Shown: positions 43,079 to 52,634, counted from the stretch's first letter. The stretch: 64,000 nucleotides of DNA from Alphaproteobacteria bacterium (GCA_012103295.1 WLXB01000001.1:62001-126000); one strand, 5' to 3'. Notes: generated by a model not told the origin, from the letters alone. Numbers and translations are program-made.

Positions 43079-44623
43079 ATGACACGCCGTCCCTTCCCTA
43101 AACGCTTCTCGGTCATCCTGACAGCGGCCGCCTGCGTATCGCTCTTCGGCATTGAGATGACAAACGCCAAGGCGCGAGAAACCCAATCCGAAACCTTAAC
43201 AATGAGCGATTTGGGCACGATCAATTTTCCAAACTCGGGTGGGAAAGAAGCTCAAACGGCTTTCTTAACGGGTGTTAAAGCGCTCTACAGCTTTGAATTT
43301 GACGATGCGGCCGTGGCCTTCCTCGCGGCACAGAATGCAGACCCCGATTTTGCCCTGGCCTACTGGGGCAAAGCGATGAGCCTGAACCACACTTTGTGGG
43401 GTGAAACAGACAGAGATGCCGCACACGAAATATTGGCACGATTTGCCGCAACGCCAGACGCCCGGGCGGATAAAACGCCAGCCGGTCGGGAACGGGGTTT
43501 CATGCAAGCTATCGATGTGCTTTTCGGCCCCGGTGACAAGCTCACCCGCGACCGAGCCTATTCTAAGGCCATGCGGGAACTTCATGAAACTTATCCCGAC
43601 GATAATGAAATCGCGACCTTCTATGCGCTGTCGATTCTCGGCACTGTACGACAAGGTGACAAAGGCGTGGGTAGGCAAATGCGCGCGGCTGCGATTTCAC
43701 AGGCTGTGTTCGCAAAAAACCCAAACCACCCTGGAGCAGCCCATTTCATCATCCATGCCTTGGATGATCCAGAGCATGCCATACTGGCTTTGCCTGCAGC
43801 ACGCACCTACGCGGGTATCGCCCCTGATGCCCCGCATGCGCTTCACATGCCGTCACATATATTTGTGCAGTTGGGAATGTGGGAGGACGTGGTTCGTTCA
43901 AACATTGCGTCCTATAACGCAGCAGTCGATCTAGCAGAACGCATGCAGTCAGAGCGCGGTCGGTCTGAATTTCATTCCCTGTCCTGGCGACTGTATGGTG
44001 ACCTACAACTCGGAGATTTAAGAGGCGCCAAAGAAGCCTTGGCACTGGCGAGGGCCACGGAAGAGGTTAGCCCGACCAACCGTGTTCACAACGGTGTTAT
44101 GGGAATGATTGCTCGCTACGTCGTCGAGACGGAAGACTGGGCATACATTAAAGACCTTGAGTTAGAAGAACGGGATGACAGCAATCTTAATCTTCAGTTC
44201 GCAGTGGGACTCGCTGCCGCACAACGAGGTGATATTGCGACGGCACAAAAAGCCGTTAAACATATGACAGCCCTTCGGAAACGTAGTGAAGCGCGAGCCA
44301 ACGGCGCCTACAGCGCGAGAATTATCGCGGTCTCTGAAAAGGAAGTGGATGCCGCTATTGCAATAGCTCAAGGGGACACGGCTGGTGCTGAATCATTGCT
44401 ACAAGAGGCAGTAGCGATTGAAACAACTCTAAACGCGCCATCCGGCCCGCCAGTTCCGATGAAGCCATCCTTTGAGATGTATGGTGAGTTCTTGTTAAAG
44501 GCTGGGCGATTGGTAGAAGCTGCGGAACAGTTTGAATTTGCTTTGACCCGCACACCCAACCGGACGAAATCCGTTGATGGCTTAAGGAAGTCAAAACCCG
44601 TTCAATATGGCAAAGCCCGATAG
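43079..44623 (+). CDS. Exported TPR-repeat protein
   Basis: 514 residues from ATG 43079, with GTGGAG about 7 bases upstream. A signal peptide occupies about residues 1-30. The mature part has helical repeats with TPR-like spacing: FLTGVKALYSFEFDDAAVAFLAA (in two parts), PDFALAYWGKAMSLNHTLW, and later GAAHFIIHALDDPEHA and LHMPSHIFVQLGMW. This pattern is common in a periplasmic TPR family of unknown function, some with an HxxxH motif as here (IIHALDD, MPSHIF). It is divergent from the DUF1330 operon, and its end overlaps the apbE gene by 22 bp on the other strand. Confidence 0.82.
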   Translation: MTRRPFPKRFSVILTAAACVSLFGIEMTNAKARETQSETLTMSDLGTINFPNSGGKEAQTAFLTGVKALYSFEFDDAAVAFLAAQNADPDFALAYWGKAMSLNHTLWGETDRDAAHEILARFAATPDARADKTPAGRERGFMQAIDVLFGPGDKLTRDRAYSKAMRELHETYPDDNEIATFYALSILGTVRQGDKGVGRQMRAAAISQAVFAKNPNHPGAAHFIIHALDDPEHAILALPAARTYAGIAPDAPHALHMPSHIFVQLGMWEDVVRSNIASYNAAVDLAERMQSERGRSEFHSLSWRLYGDLQLGDLRGAKEALALARATEEVSPTNRVHNGVMGMIARYVVETEDWAYIKDLELEERDDSNLNLQFAVGLAAAQRGDIATAQKAVKHMTALRKRSEARANGAYSARIIAVSEKEVDAAIAIAQGDTAGAESLLQEAVAIETTLNAPSGPPVPMKPSFEMYGEFLLKAGRLVEAAEQFEFALTRTPNRTKSVDGLRKSKPVQYGKAR

Positions 44624-45744
44624 TTTTTAACCGGCCAGATACAATCAGCGATGGGTGTAGCGATACCGGGCCATGTCTTCGTCGCAACTTTCGAATCGAC
44701 CTCAAACGATGGGCTTTGGACGTTGGGATGATCCCGCTGAACATCGGTCTGAACTGCTAACAGGCTTTCTGATTCTGCATCAGGCTGGACAAGAATGCCC
44801 CTCACCCCTTTACAGCGGGATAGCAATCCCAAACCCTGATCCGCACCAAGCACAAAAGCTGCCGTCGAGAGCGCGTCAGCAGCGGTAGCATTCGGTGCGA
44901 CCACCGTCAGGGAAAATATTTCTTCGACTGGCCACCCCGTACGAGGATCAACGATATGGCTATACCGTTTGCCGTCCGTTTCGAAATAGCGGTCGTAGTC
45001 ACCAGAGGTCGACACCGCTCCGCTCATCAAACTCACTTGGCCGATCAGACGGTTCTCTCGGGGATGGCGTATGCCAATACGCCACGGCCGGTTTTGAGAC
45101 GCTTGCCCGAAAACCCCAACATTCCCCCCCAGATTCACCAGGCCAGCTGCTACACCGCGATCCTGCAAAATTGCAATTGCACGGTCCACCGCATAGCCCT
45201 TGGCGATGCCACCGAAGTCCAAACCAGCGCCAGGCGCTAGAGCCACCTGCCCATTCTCTGAGTCCCACGTGACATTATCGATGCCAACGCGTTGCAGCAC
45301 GGCGTCGACCTGCCCTTGCGATGGGACTTGGGCAGTGGCGACATCGTAGAAGCCCCAGAGATCAACGATGGGCTGAACGGTTACATCAAGTGCTGAGTGC
45401 GATATAGACGCATAATGTGTCGCTGCGCTCAGGACATTGCCAGTATGCATGCTAACGGCAAGCGGCCCCCCGCCCGCTTGGGCATTGAGGAGAACTATTT
45501 CGCTGTCTTCACGGTACAAACTCATCAACTGGTCAATTTCGACCACTGCAGCATAGGCAGCCTCAAGATCGTTGAGACTAGCCGCGCTCTCAGCTTCGGA
45601 CCGATAAACAGAAATTTCCAGTGTGGTGCCCATAACAACCCAGGCCCGGCGTGTCGGCGCCAGATCATCTGGAGTTTCGGTGCAGCCCAGCAGCACTGAG
45701 AACAACAACACTAGCGCCGCACATGTTGGGTGATTTGGGCGCAC
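44602..45744 (-). CDS. apbE: FAD:protein FMN transferase (ApbE)
   Basis: 380 residues from GTG 45744. The N-terminus is a lipoprotein signal with lipobox (LLGC at about 18-21), as in most ApbE proteins. Conserved motifs are VMGTTLEI, DFGGIAKGYAVDRA, TSGDYDRYF and HIVDPRTGWPVE. The enzyme attaches FMN to a Thr of periplasmic target proteins. Its target is very probably the FMN-binding protein at 46711-47283, two genes upstream. It starts 1 bp after the stop of the NosR-like gene. The 3' end overlaps the convergent TPR gene by 22 bp. Confidence 0.92.
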   Translation of the reverse strand: MRPNHPTCAALVLLFSVLLGCTETPDDLAPTRRAWVVMGTTLEISVYRSEAESAASLNDLEAAYAAVVEIDQLMSLYREDSEIVLLNAQAGGGPLAVSMHTGNVLSAATHYASISHSALDVTVQPIVDLWGFYDVATAQVPSQGQVDAVLQRVGIDNVTWDSENGQVALAPGAGLDFGGIAKGYAVDRAIAILQDRGVAAGLVNLGGNVGVFGQASQNRPWRIGIRHPRENRLIGQVSLMSGAVSTSGDYDRYFETDGKRYSHIVDPRTGWPVEEIFSLTVVAPNATAADALSTAAFVLGADQGLGLLSRCKGVRGILVQPDAESESLLAVQTDVQRDHPNVQSPSFEVDSKVATKTWPGIATPIADCIWPVKNYRALPY

Positions 45745-45745
45745 G

Positions 45746-46711
45746 TTACGGCGCCTTCGAAGCCTCGAGCTTGGCTACCGTCTTCTTCAGCATGAGCCAG
45801 TGAGGGCACTTGTCTTCATCGTCGTAGAGTATTTCGCAGTCGTCACAGCGGACGCATTCAGTGACTGAAATTTTTGACCCCTGAATAGCGCCCCATTCAC
45901 AAGCGTTTTCGCAAATCTTGCACGTATTGCACTGCTGCCATCTCTTAATTCCGAAAACTGTTAGGTTTGACAATAGCCCGAGCCCGGCTCCAACGATGCA
46001 GAGATACCGACAGTAGAAATTTCTGATAAAGACAGACGTAACCAGAAGGGCTGCAAGGAGCGCCCACATCATCGTCGAACCGCTTAAGGTGAACATCCAG
46101 AACGGCTCAACGTATCTGTAAACTAACGTATCCCTGGTCACCAAAAAGTATCCCAGCACCGCCACCAGCAAGACATACTTTACGTAGATTGCGCGCCGTT
46201 CCAGCCAAGGTGGTAATTCGACTCTCCATCGAGCAGGAAGCAGCTTGTCCATCAACTGTGTCAAGGAACCGAAGGCACATATACGTCCACAATAGAGCCG
46301 CCCCCATAGCACCGTGGAGACAACAGTAAAGATCATCAGAACATACCATCCGATGTTGTACTGGAAGAGTGGAAAGGACCAATCCATCAAGGCAAAAATA
46401 TGAACTACAGAGACAAGATTGCCTTTCATGAAGCCCATATAGGCGATGGCCGCGACCATAGTCGCATACTTTAAAGTGGCGCTCTTTTTTAGAAAACTTG
46501 TGACTGCAAGGGCTAGAAAACCGAGCAGAGCAAGAAGGTCAATCAGTCCGCTTTGATCTAGCGTTGGCGTGGTTGTGCTATCTTCCTCAATTAATGCATC
46601 GAGGTCGGCCAGTGATAGGGGGGGCGCAGCACTCTCCTGCGCATAGACAGCTGATACTGTAAGAAGAAAAAGCCCCCCTGCCCTGACCAACAGACGTACC
46701 CAGCTCATCAC
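45746..46711 (-). CDS. NosR/NapH-like membrane 4Fe-4S protein
   Basis: 321 residues from GTG 46711; ATG 46708 is also possible. It has a signal-like N-terminus (1-25), then about five or six membrane segments, with CGRICAFGSL in a loop and CRYLCIVG later. The C-terminus has two ferredoxin-type clusters: CNTCKICENAC and CVRCDDC followed by a distant Cys (DKC). This is the C-terminal half of NosR or a NapH-type protein. It passes electrons across the membrane to or from the periplasmic FMN protein. Between the FMN-binding gene and apbE, so the three form one module. Confidence 0.88.
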   Translation of the reverse strand: MMSWVRLLVRAGGLFLLTVSAVYAQESAAPPLSLADLDALIEEDSTTTPTLDQSGLIDLLALLGFLALAVTSFLKKSATLKYATMVAAIAYMGFMKGNLVSVVHIFALMDWSFPLFQYNIGWYVLMIFTVVSTVLWGRLYCGRICAFGSLTQLMDKLLPARWRVELPPWLERRAIYVKYVLLVAVLGYFLVTRDTLVYRYVEPFWMFTLSGSTMMWALLAALLVTSVFIRNFYCRYLCIVGAGLGLLSNLTVFGIKRWQQCNTCKICENACEWGAIQGSKISVTECVRCDDCEILYDDEDKCPHWLMLKKTVAKLEASKAP

Positions 46712-47283
46712 TACTTAGATTGCTCCTGTTGAAGGTGTTGTCTCGCTATCTGGCGGGCACTTTTTTTCACCACCCGCGCCGCGCTCTCAATAGTGATCGT
46801 CGCGCGTGAAACAGCGTCGATATCACGCCCCTCTTCAAACTTATCGAGGATGCTTTTGCCGGCGAACTGGTCTGAAAATTCCTGTGGATTAATCGAAAAA
46901 TATCCGAAGGGCTCGTAGTGATCGACTATTTTAATACGTTCAATCACGCCCTCAACTGTCATACCGACCAAAATCTCGATTGGACCTTCGTAAGCCCACT
47001 CATCCGGCTCCACCTCATGAGTCAAAAAAGCGAACCCGAGTAGTGTATTCACGCCGGTATCAGCGTCGGTCTTATATACCTTGTGGTGAGGACGCTTTCC
47101 GGATTTCGCTGAGAAAATATCGGCTTCGGGAAAAACCTCTCGCAAAAGAGCCTCTTCTTCCTCAGTGGCCTGCTCAATGGCTTCGGCGCGGGGAGATCCG
47201 ACAAATGTCTGAACAACTACGAGGCATAGGAGTACAACGACTCCGATGATCACCGTCATAATTTGTCGCTTACTTGGCCTCAT
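46711..47283 (-). CDS. Periplasmic FMN-binding protein (NosR N-terminal / RnfG-like)
   Basis: 190 residues from ATG 47283, which has AGAGGG six bases upstream. A hydrophobic helix at about 8-27 anchors it in the membrane. The FMN domain contains LLGFAFLTHEV, YEGPIEILVGM and IKIVDHYEPFGY. The flavinylation site is DAVSRATIT near the C-terminus; FMN would be attached to the Thr by ApbE. It matches the N-terminal domain of NosR, so together with the next gene it forms a split NosR-like pair. Its stop touches the start of that gene (TAGTG). Confidence 0.87.
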   Translation of the reverse strand: MRPSKRQIMTVIIGVVVLLCLVVVQTFVGSPRAEAIEQATEEEEALLREVFPEADIFSAKSGKRPHHKVYKTDADTGVNTLLGFAFLTHEVEPDEWAYEGPIEILVGMTVEGVIERIKIVDHYEPFGYFSINPQEFSDQFAGKSILDKFEEGRDIDAVSRATITIESAARVVKKSARQIARQHLQQEQSK

Positions 47284-47411
47284 AGGTGCCCTCTGCCGTG
47301 TCGACCATACGTTGTTCGAATGGTTAGAGTACAAGCATCAGCAACCGGTCTTCAACTAGCACTAAAGGGCCAAAATCAAGGCGTGGCTACACCGTGACCG
47401 ACAGAATAGCA

Positions 47412-48572
47412 TCAAAAGAGATTGCCAATGCGCTCAATGGCTTCGCGAATTTTCTCAACGGAATTCGCGTAGGAGAAACGGACAAAGCCATCGCCATGAA
47501 TACCAAAGCTTGTGCCGGGCACCGCTGCCACGCCTGCGACCTCAAGCATTTCGGTCTGTAACTCTTTCCCTGTACGGCCCGTCTCTTCGATATTGGGGAA
47601 GACATAGAACGCTCCACCTGGCTCAAGACAGCGAAACCCGGGCAACTCATTGAGCAGCGGCACAATCAATCGCCGCCGCTCATCAAATTCTGCCATCATA
47701 GTATCGACTGCATCTTGCGGCCCCGTCAGCGCCGCTATTCCTGCAAATTGAGTTGGCGCATTAACACAGGAGTGGTTGTTGACGGCAAGTTTAACGACTT
47801 TTTCGACCAGAGCCTCCGGCCAGACAGAATAACCAAGCCGCCACCCGGTCATCGCATAAGTCTTGGACCACCCATTTAAGACGATGAGACGATCTCGAAT
47901 GGTAGGGTAATTGAGAAAACTAACATGCTGCAGGCCATCATACAGCATACGGCTATAAATTTCGTCGGACATAACAGCAACGTTGGGCCAACCAGCCAAA
48001 CCGTTTACCAACTTCTCGACTTCAGCCTGTGGGGTCACTCCACCTGTCGGGTTGCCCGGTGAATTGACGATGATCAGTCGTGTGCGGTCGGTGATATTCG
48101 CCAGCACCTCGTCTGCTGAAAACGCGAAGTCATTCTCCATGCGAAGTGCGATAGGGACCGGTGTGGCCCCGGTGAACTCGATCATCGAGCGGTAGATGGG
48201 GAATCCGGGATCGGGATACATGATCTCGACACCGGGTTGACCGAACATGAGAACTGCGAAGAACATTGTCGGCTTGCCGCCTGGCATGATGACGATGTTA
48301 TCCGGACTCACCTCTGCTCCATGCTGCGTGTTTAGATCTTCAGCGACCGCCTCTCGTAACGGAAGAATACCCTGGGCCGGCGTATAGCCATGGTGGCCGT
48401 CCTTAAGTGCTTTGACCGCGGCCTCAACCACATGCTCTGGCGTGCGGAAATCTGGCTGACCAATCCCCAGATTTATGATGTCTCTGCCCTCCGCCATGAG
48501 GGCCTCGGCCCTGGCCAAAATCTCAAAAGCCGTCTCTGTGCCAAGACGATTCATGTTTTCAGTAAGTTTCAC
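47412..48572 (-). CDS. Class I/II pyridoxal-phosphate aminotransferase
   Basis: 386 residues of fold type I. The PLP Lys is in LNGWSKTYAMTGWRLGY (about 235). Other family blocks are INLGIGQPDFRTPE, NSPGNPTGG, VMSDEIYSR and FVRFSYANS at the end. This is the aspartate/aromatic-type family that moves an amino group between an amino acid and 2-oxoglutarate. The exact substrate cannot be told. It stands between the amidase gene and the FMN-binding protein on the same strand but with gaps of about 95 and 128 bp, so it may be transcribed alone. Confidence 0.9.
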   Translation of the reverse strand: MKLTENMNRLGTETAFEILARAEALMAEGRDIINLGIGQPDFRTPEHVVEAAVKALKDGHHGYTPAQGILPLREAVAEDLNTQHGAEVSPDNIVIMPGGKPTMFFAVLMFGQPGVEIMYPDPGFPIYRSMIEFTGATPVPIALRMENDFAFSADEVLANITDRTRLIIVNSPGNPTGGVTPQAEVEKLVNGLAGWPNVAVMSDEIYSRMLYDGLQHVSFLNYPTIRDRLIVLNGWSKTYAMTGWRLGYSVWPEALVEKVVKLAVNNHSCVNAPTQFAGIAALTGPQDAVDTMMAEFDERRRLIVPLLNELPGFRCLEPGGAFYVFPNIEETGRTGKELQTEMLEVAGVAAVPGTSFGIHGDGFVRFSYANSVEKIREAIERIGNLF

Positions 48573-48668
48573 CGGCGCACTCCATACATTCGGCTTAAGC
48601 TATGCCTTTATCGGTACCCGACACAGACATGTTGGCCAATACTTTTTATAGGATGAATCTGGGGAGAT

Positions 48669-50342
48669 CTAAAACTCAGGGGGACGGCGACGCTTTGACG
48701 CTTGCTCAAATGCGTAAGCCAGCGCAAGCAAACGCGGCTCACTGCACGCCGTGCCACCAAAAGTAACTCCCAACGGCGCTGGCTTGGGAACGAAACCGTC
48801 CGGAAATCCCGCGCCATTGGCGACTAAACCAAACGGTACGGTTACCGACGGATACCCGGCCTTAGCCAGAAAACTACTGCCGCGGCTGCCCGCAAAAACA
48901 AGAGCGTCGAGATCGTGGCGTTGCAAAACTGCATCGGCACCTTCTGCTCCAGCCAAGCGCACATCATTGGCGCGATCGGTTTCATATCGTCGACGGTCTT
49001 CATCCGAATTGAGGTCTTGCTCATCTGAAATATCTAGGGAGCGTTGAGCATATTTGAGCGTCCCGAGCGAGGCATTCGCGATGTTCCATTCTCGCAATTC
49101 GGTCAAGTCCTGAACCGGCGCAGCAGAACCGAGGGATGCTATCCAATCAGTGAAATCCCGCTTGAAGCCATACTTTAGCACCACAGAACAACCGGCATCA
49201 TCACCCTTAAAGCTTGGCTTCCGCGAGCACGACCCTCTAACCAGAATATTGTCTTCCCATGCCTTAGCCACAGCGCTCGGAACATCTGCCGGATCAATGA
49301 CGGTCGCACCCTGGACCCGAAGGATAGCAACAACCTCATCCATCATGGCTTTCTGGTCTTCCGGAATGCCACCACTAGGCGCTTCACTTTCGGGAAGTGT
49401 GTGTGAATCAATAAACCACGCGCGTGGCACCCCAATCCGTGCGCCTTTGAGCGCGCCGACTTTGAGGTACTTTGTGTAGTCATTGTCCGACGGCGGTTTA
49501 CAGCGCTGAGTCTCCGAATCATTGGGGTCAGGCGCTTTACCCTCCAACACACCCAGAAGAATGGCAGCATCGGTGACCGTACGGGTCATCGGCCCCGCCG
49601 TATCTTGATCGTAAGTCACCGGAATAACGCCCCAGCGACTGATTCGGCCAACGGTAGGCTTAACTGCGGCCAGCATAGCTGCAGACGCGGGTCCAATAAT
49701 CGATGTCGTTGTTTCCGTCCCGATATTGGCAGCCCAAAGACTTGCGGCCGTGCCCGCACCAGACGACGAACTTCCAGTTGGCAGCACACCCCGGCCATCA
49801 TTTAATCCGGGGCGCGGATCACGTCGCGTGTCATAGGGGTTGAAAGCAAAGCCACCAACTGCGGAATAGTTATTGGCCATACCCAGAACCATCCAGTTGG
49901 CCATCTCCGTCAGGACTGTCTTGGCAATAATAACGGCACCGCCATCGCGCAAATTCTGCACCAGCGTGGCGTCATAGGGCGGAACAAAACCATCGAGCGC
50001 GAGAGTGCCGGCAGTGGTCGGCATATCGGTGGTGTGGATATTATCTTTTATTGCAACAGGGATGCCATGCAACAGCCCACGAACCTTACCGGCGGTGCGT
50101 TCTCGATCAAGCGCGTCAGCGATCTCCAAGGCTTTCGTGTTTACGGAAATCGCGGCGTTGATGGTGTTTTCGTACAGGCCAAGGCGAACGAGATAGGCAG
50201 TAACCAGATCGCGAGAAGTAACCCGCCCCTCTTCCATGGCCGCCTGCATCTCTGGAATAGTCGCCTCGACAACTGAAAACTCAGCGGCTCGAATCGACAA
50301 AGAGAAAAAGACTATAGCCACGACAGTGATGGAACGGATCAC
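48669..50342 (-). CDS. Exported amidase (amidase signature family)
   Basis: 557 residues from GTG 50342. This start has AGGAG seven bases upstream and begins with a signal peptide (V/M-IRSITVVAIVFFSLSIRAAE). The Ser-cisSer-Lys triad region is visible: HGIPVAIKDNIHTTDMPTTAG with the Lys, then GSSSSGAGTAASL and GTETTTSIIGPAS. The enzyme hydrolyses amide or carbamate bonds, here probably in the periplasm. Amidases often have about 450-550 residues, so the size is normal. A longer reading starting 65 codons earlier runs into the SDR gene and has no ribosome site. Confidence 0.88.
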   Translation of the reverse strand: MIRSITVVAIVFFSLSIRAAEFSVVEATIPEMQAAMEEGRVTSRDLVTAYLVRLGLYENTINAAISVNTKALEIADALDRERTAGKVRGLLHGIPVAIKDNIHTTDMPTTAGTLALDGFVPPYDATLVQNLRDGGAVIIAKTVLTEMANWMVLGMANNYSAVGGFAFNPYDTRRDPRPGLNDGRGVLPTGSSSSGAGTAASLWAANIGTETTTSIIGPASAAMLAAVKPTVGRISRWGVIPVTYDQDTAGPMTRTVTDAAILLGVLEGKAPDPNDSETQRCKPPSDNDYTKYLKVGALKGARIGVPRAWFIDSHTLPESEAPSGGIPEDQKAMMDEVVAILRVQGATVIDPADVPSAVAKAWEDNILVRGSCSRKPSFKGDDAGCSVVLKYGFKRDFTDWIASLGSAAPVQDLTELREWNIANASLGTLKYAQRSLDISDEQDLNSDEDRRRYETDRANDVRLAGAEGADAVLQRHDLDALVFAGSRGSSFLAKAGYPSVTVPFGLVANGAGFPDGFVPKPAPLGVTFGGTACSEPRLLALAYAFEQASKRRRPPEF

Positions 50343-50349
50343 GATTCGG

Positions 50350-50354
50350 CTCCT
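50350..50354 (-). promoter_or_regulatory. Ribosome binding site deciding the amidase start
   Basis: AGGAG on the minus strand, 7 bases before GTG 50342, overlapping the TAG stop of the upstream SDR gene at 50353-50355. It points to coupled translation and fixes the amidase start. Confidence 0.7.
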
Positions 50355-51240
50355 AAGTGTGATTGCGAATGGTAAGTGGGCTTTCATAGAATCGTTTAAT
50401 TCTGCCGCGCTCGAAGGCCTCGGGGTCAGCGTTGATCGCGTCACGCATTCCCTTAGACCCAGCGGCATAGACGTCCGTGTCACCCTGCGCCATGGCATCA
50501 AACACTTGTCGGGCGTGCTCTTTCGGTGAGATGCCACCGTTGCTCCCGGCTGGAGAAGCCCGGGTATCTACACCACCGGTAAATACGCTGGCTACCAGAA
50601 CAGGGTCCCGATCCAATTCGGCTCTAAGTCCGTTGGTCATCATCATCATCGCCGCCTTAGACAAGCTGTAACTTGAGTACTCCGGCAAACAGAACCATGA
50701 CGCCGCGGACAAAACGTTCGCGATGGCCCCGCCACCGTTGTTAAGAATAATGGGTATAAATAAGCGAGCCAGCTCTGCCGGTGACCAGCAATTTGTTTCC
50801 ATCACCAACTTGCTATCATCGAGAGTACTCGCTGATCGAATGCGTCGCTCTTCCGGGACTCGACTACCTGGATAAGCGGCATTGTTGATAACCCAGGTCA
50901 CATCTTTGGCCGCAGCAGCGGCAGCGTGGCGATGTTCGTTGTTGTTGACATCAAGTTGCAGTGGCACGACGCGATCAGGGTCCAGCGCGACAACAGCGGG
51001 CAGATTGTCTGGGTTGCGCGCTGTCGCGTAGACCCGTTTAGCGCCTCGTTCCAACAAGATCTCGACGAAGCCAAGACCGACGCCCCGGTTCGACCCGGTA
51101 ACCAGCGCAACGCACCCTTCTACGGACGCGGTTTCGCGGGGGTTTGATCGCTCGGTTTCCTGCGCCAAAGCATCCCTGGCCATAAAAGGCCCAGCGGTTG
51201 CGGCAATGGCTAGGCCATTTAGTAAGTCGCGGCGTTTCAT
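50353..51240 (-). CDS. Exported short-chain dehydrogenase/reductase
   Basis: 295 residues. The N-terminus is a twin-arginine-type signal (MKRRDLLNGLAIAATA, cut near ALAQ), unusual for an SDR. The Rossmann part has VALVTGSNRGVGLGF, the NAA motif NNAAYPG, the active-site Ser in VLSAASW, and Y-x-x-x-K in YSSYSLSKAA. It should reduce or oxidise a carbonyl or hydroxyl with NAD(P). If exported by Tat, it would have to fold and bind the cofactor first. The amidase gene starts 10 bp after its stop. Confidence 0.87.
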   Translation of the reverse strand: MKRRDLLNGLAIAATAGPFMARDALAQETERSNPRETASVEGCVALVTGSNRGVGLGFVEILLERGAKRVYATARNPDNLPAVVALDPDRVVPLQLDVNNNEHRHAAAAAAKDVTWVINNAAYPGSRVPEERRIRSASTLDDSKLVMETNCWSPAELARLFIPIILNNGGGAIANVLSAASWFCLPEYSSYSLSKAAMMMMTNGLRAELDRDPVLVASVFTGGVDTRASPAGSNGGISPKEHARQVFDAMAQGDTDVYAAGSKGMRDAINADPEAFERGRIKRFYESPLTIRNHT

Positions 51241-51342
51241 GTGTGACTTCCCCGTTTATATCTTGCGCCCGCCATAGTCTTGGACGAGAACCAAAGATAC
51301 CGATTGTGATTTAACGCTCGATCCGAATGTCCAGTATACAGT

Positions 51343-52005
51343 TCATGTCACTAAGACATGTTTTGCAGTCTCTCTCATTTTATCAGGCGGCCGCTGCGGC
51401 TCAGGAATCGTCATGCCGAGCGTAACAGCCGGACGCCTACCCACCGCATCAAACCAACGCTTTAGGTTCAAGAATTCATCGAGCTCGATTCCTGACCATT
51501 CATGCTGCGCGATCCACGGATAGCAGGCCATATCGGCAATTGAATATTGCCCGGCTAGATAATCTTCTTCCGCCAGTCGTGTATCCATAACTTGGTACAG
51601 CCGACGGGTTTCATTCTGATATCGACTAATTACAGAAGGCAACGTCTCGGGGAAATAACGATAAAATACGTTGGCCTGCCCCTGCATCGGCCCCAAACCA
51701 CCCATTTGCCACATCAACCATTGCATCACAGTAGAACGTCCATGAGCGTCGGATGGAAGAAATTGGCCCGTTTTCTCAGCCAGATACATCAAAATGGCAC
51801 CGGATTCGAAAACGGCAAAGTCGTCGTTGTCACGATCAACGATCGCGGGAACCCGCCCGTTGGGATTGATCTTTAGAAAGTCGGGCAGCTTCTGATGCTT
51901 CTCCTTTAGCACGATCAATTTGATCTCATACGCCAGTTTCATTTCTTCAAGCGCGATAGAAATTTTGCGAGTGTTTGGAGTGGACCACGTATAAAAATCG
52001 ATCAT
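51343..52005 (-). CDS. Glutathione S-transferase (YfcG/Ure2p-like)
   Basis: 220 residues with an N-terminal thioredoxin-like domain ([20 protein letters not shown], in two parts) and a C-terminal helical domain. The region [11 protein letters not shown] with the cis-Pro and the [12 protein letters not shown] block are typical GST features. The Asn in TPNT rather than Ser, Tyr or Cys matches the YfcG/Ure2p-like group, which includes disulfide reductases. It likely detoxifies or isomerises a pathway compound. It starts 10 bp after the stop of the AllA-like gene and so ends the operon with FkbM, PhyH and BKACE. Confidence 0.88.
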   Translation of the reverse strand: MIDFYTWSTPNTRKISIALEEMKLAYEIKLIVLKEKHQKLPDFLKINPNGRVPAIVDRDNDDFAVFESGAILMYLAEKTGQFLPSDAHGRSTVMQWLMWQMGGLGPMQGQANVFYRYFPETLPSVISRYQNETRRLYQVMDTRLAEEDYLAGQYSIADMACYPWIAQHEWSGIELDEFLNLKRWFDAVGRRPAVTLGMTIPEPQRPPDKMRETAKHVLVT

Positions 52006-52015
52006 CGTCTTTGAA

Positions 52016-52618
52016 CTACTCTTCGATTTGCAGAATCACGTTGAACTGACTCTCAATGTGGCGCTTAGACAGGTCTCCACCTTCGCATTCACCCTTATCA
52101 TCACCGTCTTCAAGGTTTTCATTGGTTTCATTTGTACAGATACAAACGAAATGGGTAGGCCCCGCAGTCGGAAACGGTACTTCATGCCAGGTCCCAACAT
52201 CCATGACCAAACCACCTGTGCCATCGAATTCGAAAGCTTGAATCGTGTCCAAGTCAGGCAAATTAGATTGAGAGTCGTCCCACGAGCCATCTGCCCTACG
52301 CGCCGTCGGCTTGCCAAGAACCATGTAGAATGGCTTTCCTGAAAGCGGGATGAACGTCTGTGTGTGCTTGGTGTGATATTCCATCCACTTAACTGCTAGC
52401 GGGCGTGGATTGAATGACACTAAGTTCAAACATAAATCGTCGTTGCCGTGGAAATCAGCGGGCTGAGTCACTTTCACGTCAGCACCGTAGAAATCTATTT
52501 TATCCAGCACCGACTCATCAGGTTCACCGATGACATAACCGTAGCCTTTAAGGCTCTCCGCTGTCGCCTTGACCGGTTTCAGTACTTTAACGTCTGACGC
52601 TACTGCCGCTTCTGCCAT
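52016..52618 (-). CDS. Ureidoglycolate-lyase-like (AllA family) protein
   Basis: 200 residues from ATG 52618, which has GGAAGAG six bases upstream. The cupin-like AllA pattern appears as [19 protein letters not shown] (about 85-104) and [11 protein letters not shown]. Known AllA splits ureidoglycolate to glyoxylate and urea, but distant relatives such as this have unproved roles. A short acidic insertion near the C-terminus ([17 protein letters not shown]) is unusual. It lies 16 bp after the BKACE gene and 10 bp before the GST gene. Confidence 0.78.
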   Translation of the reverse strand: MAEAAVASDVKVLKPVKATAESLKGYGYVIGEPDESVLDKIDFYGADVKVTQPADFHGNDDLCLNLVSFNPRPLAVKWMEYHTKHTQTFIPLSGKPFYMVLGKPTARRADGSWDDSQSNLPDLDTIQAFEFDGTGGLVMDVGTWHEVPFPTAGPTHFVCICTNETNENLEDGDDKGECEGGDLSKRHIESQFNVILQIEE

Positions 52619-52634
52619 AGCCACTCTTCCGTCC

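Noticed and set aside
44602..47283. Part of a nitrous oxide reductase (nos) operon
   Set aside because: The FMN and 4Fe-4S proteins resemble NosR halves, but no nosZ, nosD, nosF, nosY or nosL is nearby.
50343..50537. N-terminal extension of the amidase by 65 codons
   Set aside because: It overlaps the SDR gene, has no ribosome site, and would place the signal peptide internally. GTG 50342 with AGGAG is far better.
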